Below are positions 1 through 6,672 of a stretch of DNA of 57,946 nucleotides, piece after piece. The stretch spans positions 1 through 57,946 of the forward strand of contig JAFQJK010000088.1 in NCBI GenBank assembly GCA_017415005.1. Direction: 5' to 3'. The notes beneath the pieces are model-generated. The model was not told the DNA's origin, did no database searches, and worked only from the letters and a program-made list of their open reading frames with translations. The stretch is from Rikenellaceae bacterium (GTDB taxonomy: Bacteria; Bacteroidota; Bacteroidia; Bacteroidales; Rikenellaceae). A program made the position numbers and the translations under genes. Within the stretch, counting starts at the first letter, position 1. Every line of letters starts with the position of its first letter.

Positions 1-129
1 CATTTTTATATATTTTCTGCTCCTGCTTTCTTTTGGATAGTGACTTGACTCATTCTCCGATCATTCGGTATGATTGATATACTATTTTGGTAAGTCTATA
101 TCAGCTAATGTTAGACGGTAGACTGGTTA

Positions 130-432
130 ATGCTGAAAGCCGTTACCGGCATGGACGGAAGCGGCGGGATACGCACGGCCGATCCTGCGACGGTCAAACT
201 GGCCGACCTGCTCGATGTGAACACCTACGAGCCTGCGCTCGAAGCCTTCTACAAGAAAATGCTCGCCGAGATCCCAAACCGGTCGATCTCGGGGTCGCGG
301 ACGTTTTCGTGATGACGCAGAGCGTATTCCGGAAGCTGCTCGCGATCGCCCTCGATCCGGAGGTGCTCGCGCGCTTCCGGGTCCACCCGAAGGAGGCGCT
401 GCAGGCAATCCTCGAGCGCGAACGCTCCCGAT
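130..432 (+). pseudogene. Frameshifted remnant of an unrecognised gene
   Basis: Two adjoining frames read as one protein. The first (from ATG 130) has an acidic, alanine-rich stretch ending in FYKKMLAEIP; the second continues KPVDLGVADVFVMTQSVFRKLL and ends near ALQAILERER. Inserting one G after the CCC near position 277 joins them smoothly, so a one-base deletion is the simplest explanation. The second frame then runs into the palindromic repeat at about 445, which suggests the gene end was lost too. The text loosely recalls phage capsid-type proteins, but I do not recognise the family. A short real ORF of 60 residues (130-312) is the alternative. Confidence 0.4.
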
Positions 433-444
433 CGCCCGCGACTT

Positions 445-545
445 TCATTATACTTTCGCTATATTTGCAGAATATAGGATTCGGCTCGGGCATCTTTGCA
501 AATCAATTTGCACGATGCCGCTCACCTTTCGCTATATTTGTGTCC
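445..545 (+). repeat. Two copies of a promoter-bearing palindromic repeat
   Basis: TATATTTG occurs at 460-467 and again at 533-540, 73 bases apart, each inside the phrase CTTTCGCTATATTTG. Between them lie the pairing arms GGCATC (489-494) and GATGCC (514-519). The same unit occurs six times at about 40.9-41.28 kb. TATATTTG fits the Bacteroidota -7 consensus TAnnTTTG, so the second copy probably starts the transcript of the nucleoid-associated protein gene at 619, with a leader of about 70 bases. Confidence 0.75.
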
Positions 546-618
546 CTGTCGCGGGGCACGTGCCACCGCGCCGCGCCCCGCCCGGACGCATAACACCGAG
601 AATACCAAATAATCCGCC

Positions 619-1659
619 ATGATCGCCATCGAAAACACCTCGCTCGAGAGCCTCTGTATCCATCGCGTGGGCAACAAGGTCCAGGACGAGGGCTTAGGCC
701 TCGCTGCCGCTCCGGTCGAAGTCAGCTCCGAGATCGCCCAACTGCTGACCAGCTACTTCGTCACGCCGTTCAAGTCCGAGGAGTATTACAGCCTCTACCA
801 CGAGTCCGACCTCAGCCTCAACGAGGCCTACGCCTATGTGAGTCGTATCTTCGACGATCCGGCCGGCCTGTTCGAACAGTCGGTCAACCTGGCCCGCCAC
901 CTCTACGAGAGCAGCAACCACCCCAATATCAAGGCGGGCGAGTTCTACGTGGCCTACTTCACCGACTGCATGCTCGACGGCGAAACGGTCGACGCGGTGG
1001 GACTTTTCAAATCGGAGAACAAAGACACCTTCCTCAAGGTATTCCCCTCGGGCGACGGATTCAGCGTCGAAAGCCAACAGGGCATCAACATCAACAAGCT
1101 CGACAAGGGCTGCCTCATCTTCAACACGAACAGGGAAGAGGGCTACGTCGCCGCAGTGGTCGACAACACCAACCGCACCGATGCCCGCTACTGGTTCGAC
1201 GAGTTCCTGCGCGTGCGCCAGCGGCAGGACGACTACTTCAATACCGAGAACATGCTGGCCCTGTGCAAGAACTACGTCACACGGCAATTACCCGGCGAGT
1301 TCGAGGTCACGAAAGCCGACCAGGCCGAGCTGCTCGGCAAGTCGGCCCGCTACTTCAAGGAGAACGAGCGCTTCGACCTCGACGAGTTCGCGGAAGACGT
1401 GTTCGGGCAGCCCGAGGTGGCCGAGAGTTTCAGCAACTTCAAGCAGAGCTATGAGCGCGACAACGATGTGCAACTGGCCGACGATTTCGAGATCGCCGGG
1501 GGCGCCGTCAAAAAGCAGGCGCGCGCGTTCAAGAGCGTCATCAAGCTCGACCGCAACTTCCACATCTACGTCCACGGCGACCAGCGCAACCTGCGCCGCG
1601 GTTATGACGAGCAGAGCGGGATGAACTTCTACCAGCTGTTCTTCAACGAAGAGCAATAG
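619..1659 (+). CDS. Nucleoid-associated protein, NdpA/YejK type
   Basis: A 346-residue soluble protein with the layout of the 37-kDa nucleoid-associated family (NdpA/YejK): an opening ENTSLESLCIHRVGNK, a conserved region around GEFYVAYFTDC and VGLFKSENKDTFLKV, then DKGCLIFNTN and a C-terminal half with YFKENERFDLDEFAEDVF. The family associates with bacterial chromosomes; a precise function is not established. Length is close to the family's usual 335-350 residues. The ATG at 619 follows the repeat-borne promoter at 533-540. No partner gene lies close downstream, so it is probably monocistronic. Confidence 0.82.
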   Translation: MIAIENTSLESLCIHRVGNKVQDEGLGLAAAPVEVSSEIAQLLTSYFVTPFKSEEYYSLYHESDLSLNEAYAYVSRIFDDPAGLFEQSVNLARHLYESSNHPNIKAGEFYVAYFTDCMLDGETVDAVGLFKSENKDTFLKVFPSGDGFSVESQQGININKLDKGCLIFNTNREEGYVAAVVDNTNRTDARYWFDEFLRVRQRQDDYFNTENMLALCKNYVTRQLPGEFEVTKADQAELLGKSARYFKENERFDLDEFAEDVFGQPEVAESFSNFKQSYERDNDVQLADDFEIAGGAVKKQARAFKSVIKLDRNFHIYVHGDQRNLRRGYDEQSGMNFYQLFFNEEQ

Positions 1660-1915
1660 GCTACACGACTCCGGATGGTCCGGCGGGAGGCGGCGGGGAG
1701 AGCGGCGGGCAAAGCCAAACAGGGCGGACCGCGGAAACCGGCAACACCGCTATGCCTCGCTGCCAGCCCGCGTGCCACAGCATAATGCAGCGGCCCGCAG
1801 GCCGCAGACACCCGGCCGCGCCCCCCCGCATCCGGCAGCCCCACATGCAACCGCCCAGGCGGTGACAAGCATACAACAAAACAGCTTACCTTGATCGGAC
1901 AAAACCACACATGCC

Positions 1916-2731
1916 ATGAAGTACCACCGGATCAACCTCATCTATTTCAGCGCCACCCTCACCACCCGCGAGACCGGGCGCCGTATCGCAGCGGGGATGC
2001 AGGCCGCGCTGGGCACGGACGGCCCGGCGCCCGAGATCGTCGAGTATGACATCACGCCAGGGAACGCTCAGGCCGGCGAGGTCATGCCCGCCACCGGGGA
2101 GATCGCGCTGCTGGCCATGCCTGTCTACGCGGGACGCATTCCCGCTCCGGCGGCCCTTCGCCTGACCTGTTTCCGGGGCGCGGGCACCCCGGCCGTCGTG
2201 GCATGCGTGTACGGCAACCGCGCGTTCGACGACGCGCTGCTCGAGCTGGCCGACACGGCTCGGAAAACCGGGTTCCGCCCGGTGGCGGCGGGCGCGTTCG
2301 TCGCCCGGCACTCGATCTTCCCGCAGGTGGCCGCCGGGCGTCCCGACAGCCGCGACCTGAAGGCCGCCCGCGAGTTCGGATACCGCAGTGCGGCCCTGCT
2401 GCAGGGAGCACACGATCCGGCCACGCTCCCCACGCCCGCCGTGCCCGGCAACCACCCCTACAAGACCCCGGGTCCTATCCCGCTCCATCCCCGCGCCAAC
2501 CGGCGCTGCAACGCCTGCGGCGCCTGCGCCCGCCAGTGCCCCGTCGGAGCCATCGACCCGGCCGACCCGCGCCGGACCGACAAGACGCGCTGCATCTCGT
2601 GCGCGCGCTGCATCAGCATCTGCCCGCAGCACGCGCGCCGCTTCCGCGGCCTCCTGTACCGCATAGCGCGCGCTAAATTCGTTAAAGCCCATTCAACGCC
2701 CCAAGAGCCCCGGACATTCCTCGCCGAATAA
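1916..2731 (+). CDS. EFR1-type flavodoxin-ferredoxin fusion
   Basis: A 271-residue electron-transfer protein. Residues 1-170 form a flavodoxin-like fold (YFSATLTTRETGRRIA as the FMN phosphate loop, then LLAMPVYAGRIPAPA, VYGNRAFDDALLELAD). Residues 195-250 carry two 4Fe-4S ferredoxin motifs, CNACGACARQCPVGAI and CISCARCISICPQHARRF. This order is typical of the EFR1 family found in anaerobes. It would pass electrons between FMN and two iron-sulfur clusters in the cytoplasm; the partner is unknown. A weak -7 like box, TACCTTGA, is at 1887-1894. It stands alone, with no obvious operon. Confidence 0.85.
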   Translation: MKYHRINLIYFSATLTTRETGRRIAAGMQAALGTDGPAPEIVEYDITPGNAQAGEVMPATGEIALLAMPVYAGRIPAPAALRLTCFRGAGTPAVVACVYGNRAFDDALLELADTARKTGFRPVAAGAFVARHSIFPQVAAGRPDSRDLKAAREFGYRSAALLQGAHDPATLPTPAVPGNHPYKTPGPIPLHPRANRRCNACGACARQCPVGAIDPADPRRTDKTRCISCARCISICPQHARRFRGLLYRIARAKFVKAHSTPQEPRTFLAE

Positions 2732-2837
2732 CCCGTATCCGGCACGGCCCCGGTGTCACCCGGGCCGCCGCATACCCTCTGCAAAAAAGGCGGCAGGGGA
2801 AGGATCGTTAGCGTCCGATGCCACACCCATACGTAAA

Positions 2838-2890
2838 GATCCGGAAGAGGCCGGGCAACCCCATCGCTGCCCGGCGACCTCTTCCGGATC
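2838..2890. repeat. Long imperfect palindrome (hairpin)
   Basis: The arms GATCCGGAAGAGG plus CCGGGCA (2838-2857) pair with TGCCCGG plus CCTCTTCCGGATC (2868-2890), with a 10-base loop and a 3-base bulge (CGA). No T tract follows on either strand, so it is not a canonical intrinsic terminator. It may end the EFR1 transcript or be a structured RNA or protein-binding site. Confidence 0.6.
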
Positions 2891-3002
2891 CCGTCTCACT
2901 GCGCACACGACAACTCGGGACAGACCGGCACAGCCAGGTTTCACATACCTTTAGGCAAGGTACGATCGCGTTTCCGACCAGAATCGCAGCGCCCCTTCCG
3001 TT

Positions 3003-3036
3003 GCAATAAAACGGACAGGCCGGGCCTTTCCCGGCG
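3003..3036 (-). terminator. Probable terminator of the DUF2867 gene
   Basis: GCCGGG (3019-3024) pairs with CCCGGC (3030-3035). On the minus strand the stem is followed within a few bases by GTTTTATTG. It lies just past the stop codon of the gene at 3049. Confidence 0.4.
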
Positions 3037-3048
3037 GAGCCTGCAGCG

Positions 3049-3552
3049 CTAAATCCCGCGGCGGGCCGTTCGGCGGGCCAGTGACCCGACGATCAACGCG
3101 TGGAACGGGCGGATCACCTTGAAATAGAGCCGGCCGCCCCGGTTATTGAAACGCACGACGGTCGTCAGCCACAGATCGTCGCCCCCGCCGAGCAGCGAGA
3201 CCCGGAAATCGAGATGTTTGTCGTCCATGCCCAGCACGATCTCCCGCTCGCCGCGGGCGAGCACCTCGAAAAGTGCGAGCCGCCCGCCAACCGGATGGAA
3301 CGTCTCGTCGGGGAGCGGCACCGGTCCGGCACCCGGGCCGGTCTTGAGCCCGAAAGGACGCATCAGCGTGTTGCGGAGCCACATCAGCCCGTTGACCCAT
3401 CGGGGCGAACGGAACAGCGCCACAGCCGCCCGGTCGAGATCGGCCGTGCCGAGCCCGTCGATCCGGTACGAATCCACATAATCGACCGGGCCGAAATCCC
3501 GTGCGAGCATCGACCCTTCGGGCACCGTCCTGAAAACCTTCACCTTTCCCAT
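3049..3552 (-). CDS. DUF2867-type protein
   Basis: A 167-residue soluble protein with features I associate with DUF2867: YVDSYRI near the start, FRSPRWVNGLMWLRNTL, then GRLALFEVLARGEREIVLGMDDKHLDFRVS-like strands and FKVIRPFHALIV near the end (a lipocalin/SRPBCC-like beta sheet is plausible). Biochemical role unknown. The ATG at 3552 has a good ribosome site, GGAGGA, about six bases upstream. Monocistronic. Confidence 0.7.
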   Translation of the reverse strand: MGKVKVFRTVPEGSMLARDFGPVDYVDSYRIDGLGTADLDRAAVALFRSPRWVNGLMWLRNTLMRPFGLKTGPGAGPVPLPDETFHPVGGRLALFEVLARGEREIVLGMDDKHLDFRVSLLGGGDDLWLTTVVRFNNRGGRLYFKVIRPFHALIVGSLARRTARRGI

Positions 3553-3961
3553 ATTCCTCCAGTATTATCCGCCGGCCCGTGACACCGGGCCGGCACATCA
3601 TGCCCCAAAGCCACAGGGCAGCCGCACGCCACCCCGGACCACCGGCAAGCCGGCCACCGTCAGCGGCAACGACCCACCCGAGCAACCGTCCCCCAGGCCT
3701 GAGGGACATCACCACATCACACGAGATATGGACAGCACCCGCCCCTGCAGCCGGCCGCATCGCCTGACCGGACAATCAGGCCGCAGCCGGACAAGGCCAC
3801 CGGCACCACTGTCCCGGCCCGCACTGAACCGCCACCCACAAACCTCAACCCTACACGACTACATTGCCGAAGACCATGCAGCCGGCCACCCCGGGCGGCC
3901 GCCGCACGTACCGCCCCGGCCGCAAACCGGCACACCTACAACCGTCACCGCATACCGCGGC
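3553..3961. other. Intergenic region, nothing recognised
   Basis: About 400 GC-rich bases with open frames only on strands opposite to neighbouring genes. I see no repeat, RNA gene or clear promoter. Confidence 0.5.
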
Positions 3962-4573
3962 TCATCGCTCGTCGACGATCGTATCCTTGACTTCATTGAG
4001 CTCGACCAGCTTATTGACGATCGCGTAGATCGTAAGGCCCGCCGGGGAGTGGATCTGCAGCTTGGCGGCGATGTTACGCCGGTGCGTGATCACCGTGTGC
4101 GCCGACAGGCAGAGCTGCTCGGCGATCTGCTTGTTGGTCAGGCCCCGTACCACACCGACGATGATCTCCTTCTCGCGGGCGCTGAGCGCCTCCTGGCGCG
4201 GCTCCTCGCCGGAATCCGCGGCCAGACGGAGCAACTTGTCGCGCACCTGCTCGGCCGTGTCGAACACCGTGATCGTCTCGTCGTACTCCTTGAGGAGCGC
4301 ACTGTCGGCCAGCGCATACAGCAGCGCCACGCAGCGGAGCCGGCTACATCCGGCCTCGCCCCGGAGGCGCCCCGGCGCCGAGGCCCCGACAAGCGACGGA
4401 TTGACGATCAGCAGGTCGGGACGCTGCCGGCAGAGCGACACGCCGATCTGCGCCACATCGCCGATCTCGACGATCTGGATATTGAACCCCGGGAGCCCCT
4501 GCAGTACGGCGACCAGCCCGCTGCGCACGATAAGCGACGGCTCGGCCACGGCGATCCTCAGCGTCCGGCTCAT
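3962..4573 (-). CDS. LuxR-type response regulator lacking the phospho-acceptor Asp
   Basis: A 203-residue two-domain regulator. Residues 1-125 look like a receiver domain, but the usual acidic pocket is altered: AEPSLIVRSG has one acidic residue instead of a pair, and the phospho-acceptor position reads LLIVNPSLVG, with Asn at about residue 58. Residues 135-195 are a clear LuxR/FixJ helix-turn-helix (LSAREKEIIVGVVRGL, NKQIAEQLCLSAHTVITHRR). The ATG at 4573 overlaps the stop of the hemerythrin gene by four bases (ATGA), which decides the start and implies translational coupling. It is probably a DNA-binding regulator working with the hemerythrin protein, not by classical phosphorylation (inference). 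Confidence 0.85.
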   Translation of the reverse strand: MSRTLRIAVAEPSLIVRSGLVAVLQGLPGFNIQIVEIGDVAQIGVSLCRQRPDLLIVNPSLVGASAPGRLRGEAGCSRLRCVALLYALADSALLKEYDETITVFDTAEQVRDKLLRLAADSGEEPRQEALSAREKEIIVGVVRGLTNKQIAEQLCLSAHTVITHRRNIAAKLQIHSPAGLTIYAIVNKLVELNEVKDTIVDER

Positions 4574-5262
4574 GGCTTCCGCCCCCTTTCCTTGCGTTCG
4601 AGCGCCTCGATGGCCGGGACGAACAGCTCGTCTTCGACCCGATTGTGCGCCGCCAGGTCGTGCGCGCACGAGAAGATGTCGAACAACGCGGCATTCAACT
4701 CGTTGGTGCTCCCGCCCGGATAGTAACGGATAATGATGTCCCTGAGCTCGGTGAGCCGCGCCTCGACCTGATCGTGCTGGCGGCGGAAGATACCGATCGA
4801 GTAGCCCTCAGCCCTCCCGCCGGCCACAAGCGCGCGCACGTACGGGAAGACGACCTCCTCCTCATAACGCATATGCCTCTGCACCTCGGCCACATACTCG
4901 TCGAAATAGCGCAGGATGGCCACCGAAATATCGCCTCCTCCCAGCGCCCCGGCCAGCTCGGAGCGGATGCCCGGCAGGCGGAAGTCGAGGAAGTAGTCGT
5001 GCGAATTGTGGAGATAGTCGATCAGCGAGGCGACCGAGAACGCCAGGTCGGCCGCCGGGGCACCCTCGCCCGAGAGCACCAGGTTGACCACCGCGAGGAA
5101 AGTGCGCGTATCGACCCCGGCCGCGCGGCACACCTCGCCGATGGTCCGGTCGCCGAATCCGAGCGCGATCCCGAAACGGCTCATCACCAGCAGCATCGAA
5201 TAGTTCTCGCAGATCAGATCGCTCATGCGGTCCGTCTCCTTATATGTTCCGATCCTGTACAT
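4570..5262 (-). CDS. Hemerythrin-domain protein (RIC/YtfE-like)
   Basis: A 230-residue protein. The C-terminal two thirds show hemerythrin metal ligands in order: YLHNSHDYFL (about residue 83), HMRYEEEVVFPY (about 133), RRQHDQVEARL (about 162) and AHNRVEDELFVP (about 208). The family binds a di-iron centre and senses or handles oxygen, nitric oxide or iron-sulfur repair. The N-terminal 75 residues contain GFGDRTIGEVCRAAGVD, a DUF542-like segment seen in iron-sulfur repair proteins, but without its usual CxxC. Start: ATG 5262 has AAGGAT just upstream; ATG 5226 is the alternative. It forms an operon with the overlapping LuxR-type gene. Confidence 0.85.
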   Translation of the reverse strand: MYRIGTYKETDRMSDLICENYSMLLVMSRFGIALGFGDRTIGEVCRAAGVDTRTFLAVVNLVLSGEGAPAADLAFSVASLIDYLHNSHDYFLDFRLPGIRSELAGALGGGDISVAILRYFDEYVAEVQRHMRYEEEVVFPYVRALVAGGRAEGYSIGIFRRQHDQVEARLTELRDIIIRYYPGGSTNELNAALFDIFSCAHDLAAHNRVEDELFVPAIEALERKERGRKP

Positions 5263-5296
5263 ATCCTTCGTGATTAGCGGGACACGCGGTCCGAAG

Positions 5297-5304
5297 CAAA
5301 GATA
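5297..5304 (-). promoter_or_regulatory. -7 element of the hemerythrin/LuxR operon
   Basis: TATCTTTG on the minus strand matches TAnnTTTG exactly and lies about 35 bases before the start codon at 5262. No clear -33 TTTG at the expected distance. Confidence 0.55.
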
Positions 5305-5400
5305 GCTTTTCTTTTCGATAAACCGCCATCGTGTCGGGCTGGGAGTGTAGCCCTACCGGACGAGGGGTCCCGGCCACGCCCTGCTCCCGGCCCATCCGGC

Positions 5401-5434
5401 AAAAAGCCGGTTCCACCACACAGGAACCGGCCTT
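5401..5434 (-). terminator. Terminator of the flavodoxin/DUF2023 operon
   Basis: On the minus strand GGCCGGTTCC pairs with GGAACCGGC and is followed by TTTTTG. It sits about 40 bases past the DUF2023 stop codon. Confidence 0.75.
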
Positions 5435-5471
5435 ACCCCAAGACGCCGGATGGGATTACGGCTCCCGGGGG

Positions 5472-5834
5472 TCAAACGGCCGCCGCACGCGCGCGGCGGG
5501 AACAAAAACGCTCGCACTGCTGTGCAATATCGTATCCGAGCATGGCCCCGAGCATGAAGTCCTCCTCGGGAGTCAGCCGGTTGAGCGGCTTGTGGACGAA
5601 CGTGCGCACCGCATCGAGGCAGGCCTGCTTGCCGAAATAGAGGTTCACGCGCCGGCCATCGACCTCCTGTACCACATACCCGATGCCCTGTCCCCGGAGC
5701 CGTTCGGCCACCAGGTCGGCGCAGGTACGGCACATCGTGCAAAGCACCAGGCTGCGAATCCCCTTCTTGAACTCGTAGATATGATGCATGAACATCTTCA
5801 TCTCGCCGAAGCGGGCAAACTCCTGCGCGCTCAT
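5472..5834 (-). CDS. DUF2023 protein
   Basis: A 120-residue protein of the DUF2023 family: FMHHIYEFKKGIRSLVLCT near the start, a CTMCRTC cysteine cluster (about residues 32-38), then DGRRVNLYFGKQACLDAV and LTPEEDFMLGAMLGYDI. Function unknown. Its start overlaps the flavodoxin stop (5831-5834, ATGA). I know this flavodoxin-DUF2023 pairing from other Bacteroidales, so a role as a flavodoxin partner is likely (inference). The three close cysteines could bind a metal or act as a thiol switch. Confidence 0.8.
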   Translation of the reverse strand: MSAQEFARFGEMKMFMHHIYEFKKGIRSLVLCTMCRTCADLVAERLRGQGIGYVVQEVDGRRVNLYFGKQACLDAVRTFVHKPLNRLTPEEDFMLGAMLGYDIAQQCERFCSRRARAAAV

Positions 5835-6331
5835 GGCCGGGCATTTTTAACGGCCTCGACCCATTGCGCAAGGCGCTCTTCGGTCCGGTCACCCTCGTTC
5901 AGCTCATCGATGGCCAGCCCCACGAACTGCCCGTCGCGGCACGCTTTCGAGCCGGTCGAAGCATAGCCCTCGGGGACATAGGCCCCCACGAACCGGCATC
6001 CGGTCGTGTCGAGCGCCTCGTAAATGGTGCCGATCGCATCGCAGAACGTATCGGGGTACGACTGGCCGTCGCCGCAGCCGAACAGTGCGACGGTCTTGCC
6101 CGAAAGGTCCTCCTTCTGCAGCGCGTCGAGAAAATCGTACCAGTCGTCCTGCAGCTCGCCGTCGCCCCAGGTCGACGACCCGAGCAGCAGGCAGTCATAG
6201 CCCCGCACCTGATCGGCCGATGCCGTCCCCACGTCGTGCACATCTTTGGCCCCCACGCCCAGCCGGGCGGCAATGTCGCGGGCCAACGCCTCGGTCGTGC
6301 CCGTCGTACTTCCGTAAAAAATCCCTGTCAT
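5831..6331 (-). CDS. fldA: Flavodoxin
   Basis: A 166-residue long-chain flavodoxin. The FMN phosphate loop GSTTGTTEALA is at the start; SSTWGDGELQDDW and FGCGDGQSYPDTFCDAIG are the two FMN-contacting loops; GLAIDELNEGDRTEERL near the end is typical of FldA. It carries single electrons in the cytoplasm in place of ferredoxin. Start: the ATG at 6331 is chosen because the only in-frame start upstream is a TTG inside the promoter. First gene of a two-gene operon with DUF2023. Confidence 0.93.
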   Translation of the reverse strand: MTGIFYGSTTGTTEALARDIAARLGVGAKDVHDVGTASADQVRGYDCLLLGSSTWGDGELQDDWYDFLDALQKEDLSGKTVALFGCGDGQSYPDTFCDAIGTIYEALDTTGCRFVGAYVPEGYASTGSKACRDGQFVGLAIDELNEGDRTEERLAQWVEAVKNARP

Positions 6332-6355
6332 AGTCGTCGGTATTTTCGTTCGATG

Positions 6356-6363
6356 CAAAAATA
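6356..6363 (-). promoter_or_regulatory. -7 element of the flavodoxin operon
   Basis: TATTTTTG on the minus strand fits TAnnTTTG. Transcription would begin near 6349, leaving a leader of only about 18 bases before ATG 6331. Confidence 0.6.
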
Positions 6364-6672
6364 CCGCAACGCCCCGGGCCGGGAAATACCTAAATCGGGG
6401 GAAAACAGCGCGCCCGCCTACCTAATCCGCGGCAAAGAACGGTACTCCCGGTGCCAACGGCCGCCGAGCGCCCGCGACCATTCGCTGTCAACCGGCCACC
6501 GCCCGCAGACCTGAAGCGCAGACGCCCTACCCCCCCGGGGCCGGAATGCCCGCGCGGCTCCGTTCCCGCATAGCTCAGCCCGGACTCGCCCCCGCACAGG
6601 CCAGGTCACCACGGCACGGCCCGCCGCCGCATCGGAGAGAAAGCCGTACAGCCGGGAAGATGCGGACCGCCG
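6364..6672. other. Intergenic region, nothing recognised
   Basis: About 300 GC-rich bases between divergent features. No reliable gene, RNA or repeat is seen apart from the flavodoxin promoter at its left edge. Confidence 0.5.

Larger units (their letters stand above)
2732..3048. other. Intergenic region with two hairpins
   Basis: No coding sequence is convincing here. A long interrupted palindrome lies at 2838-2890 and a smaller terminator-like hairpin at 3019-3035. Confidence 0.5.

Noticed and set aside
6566-6580. tRNA-like phrase CATAGCTCAG (a similar phrase occurs near 40566)
   Set aside because: Only the D-arm-like start is present; no anticodon or T arm follows in either place.
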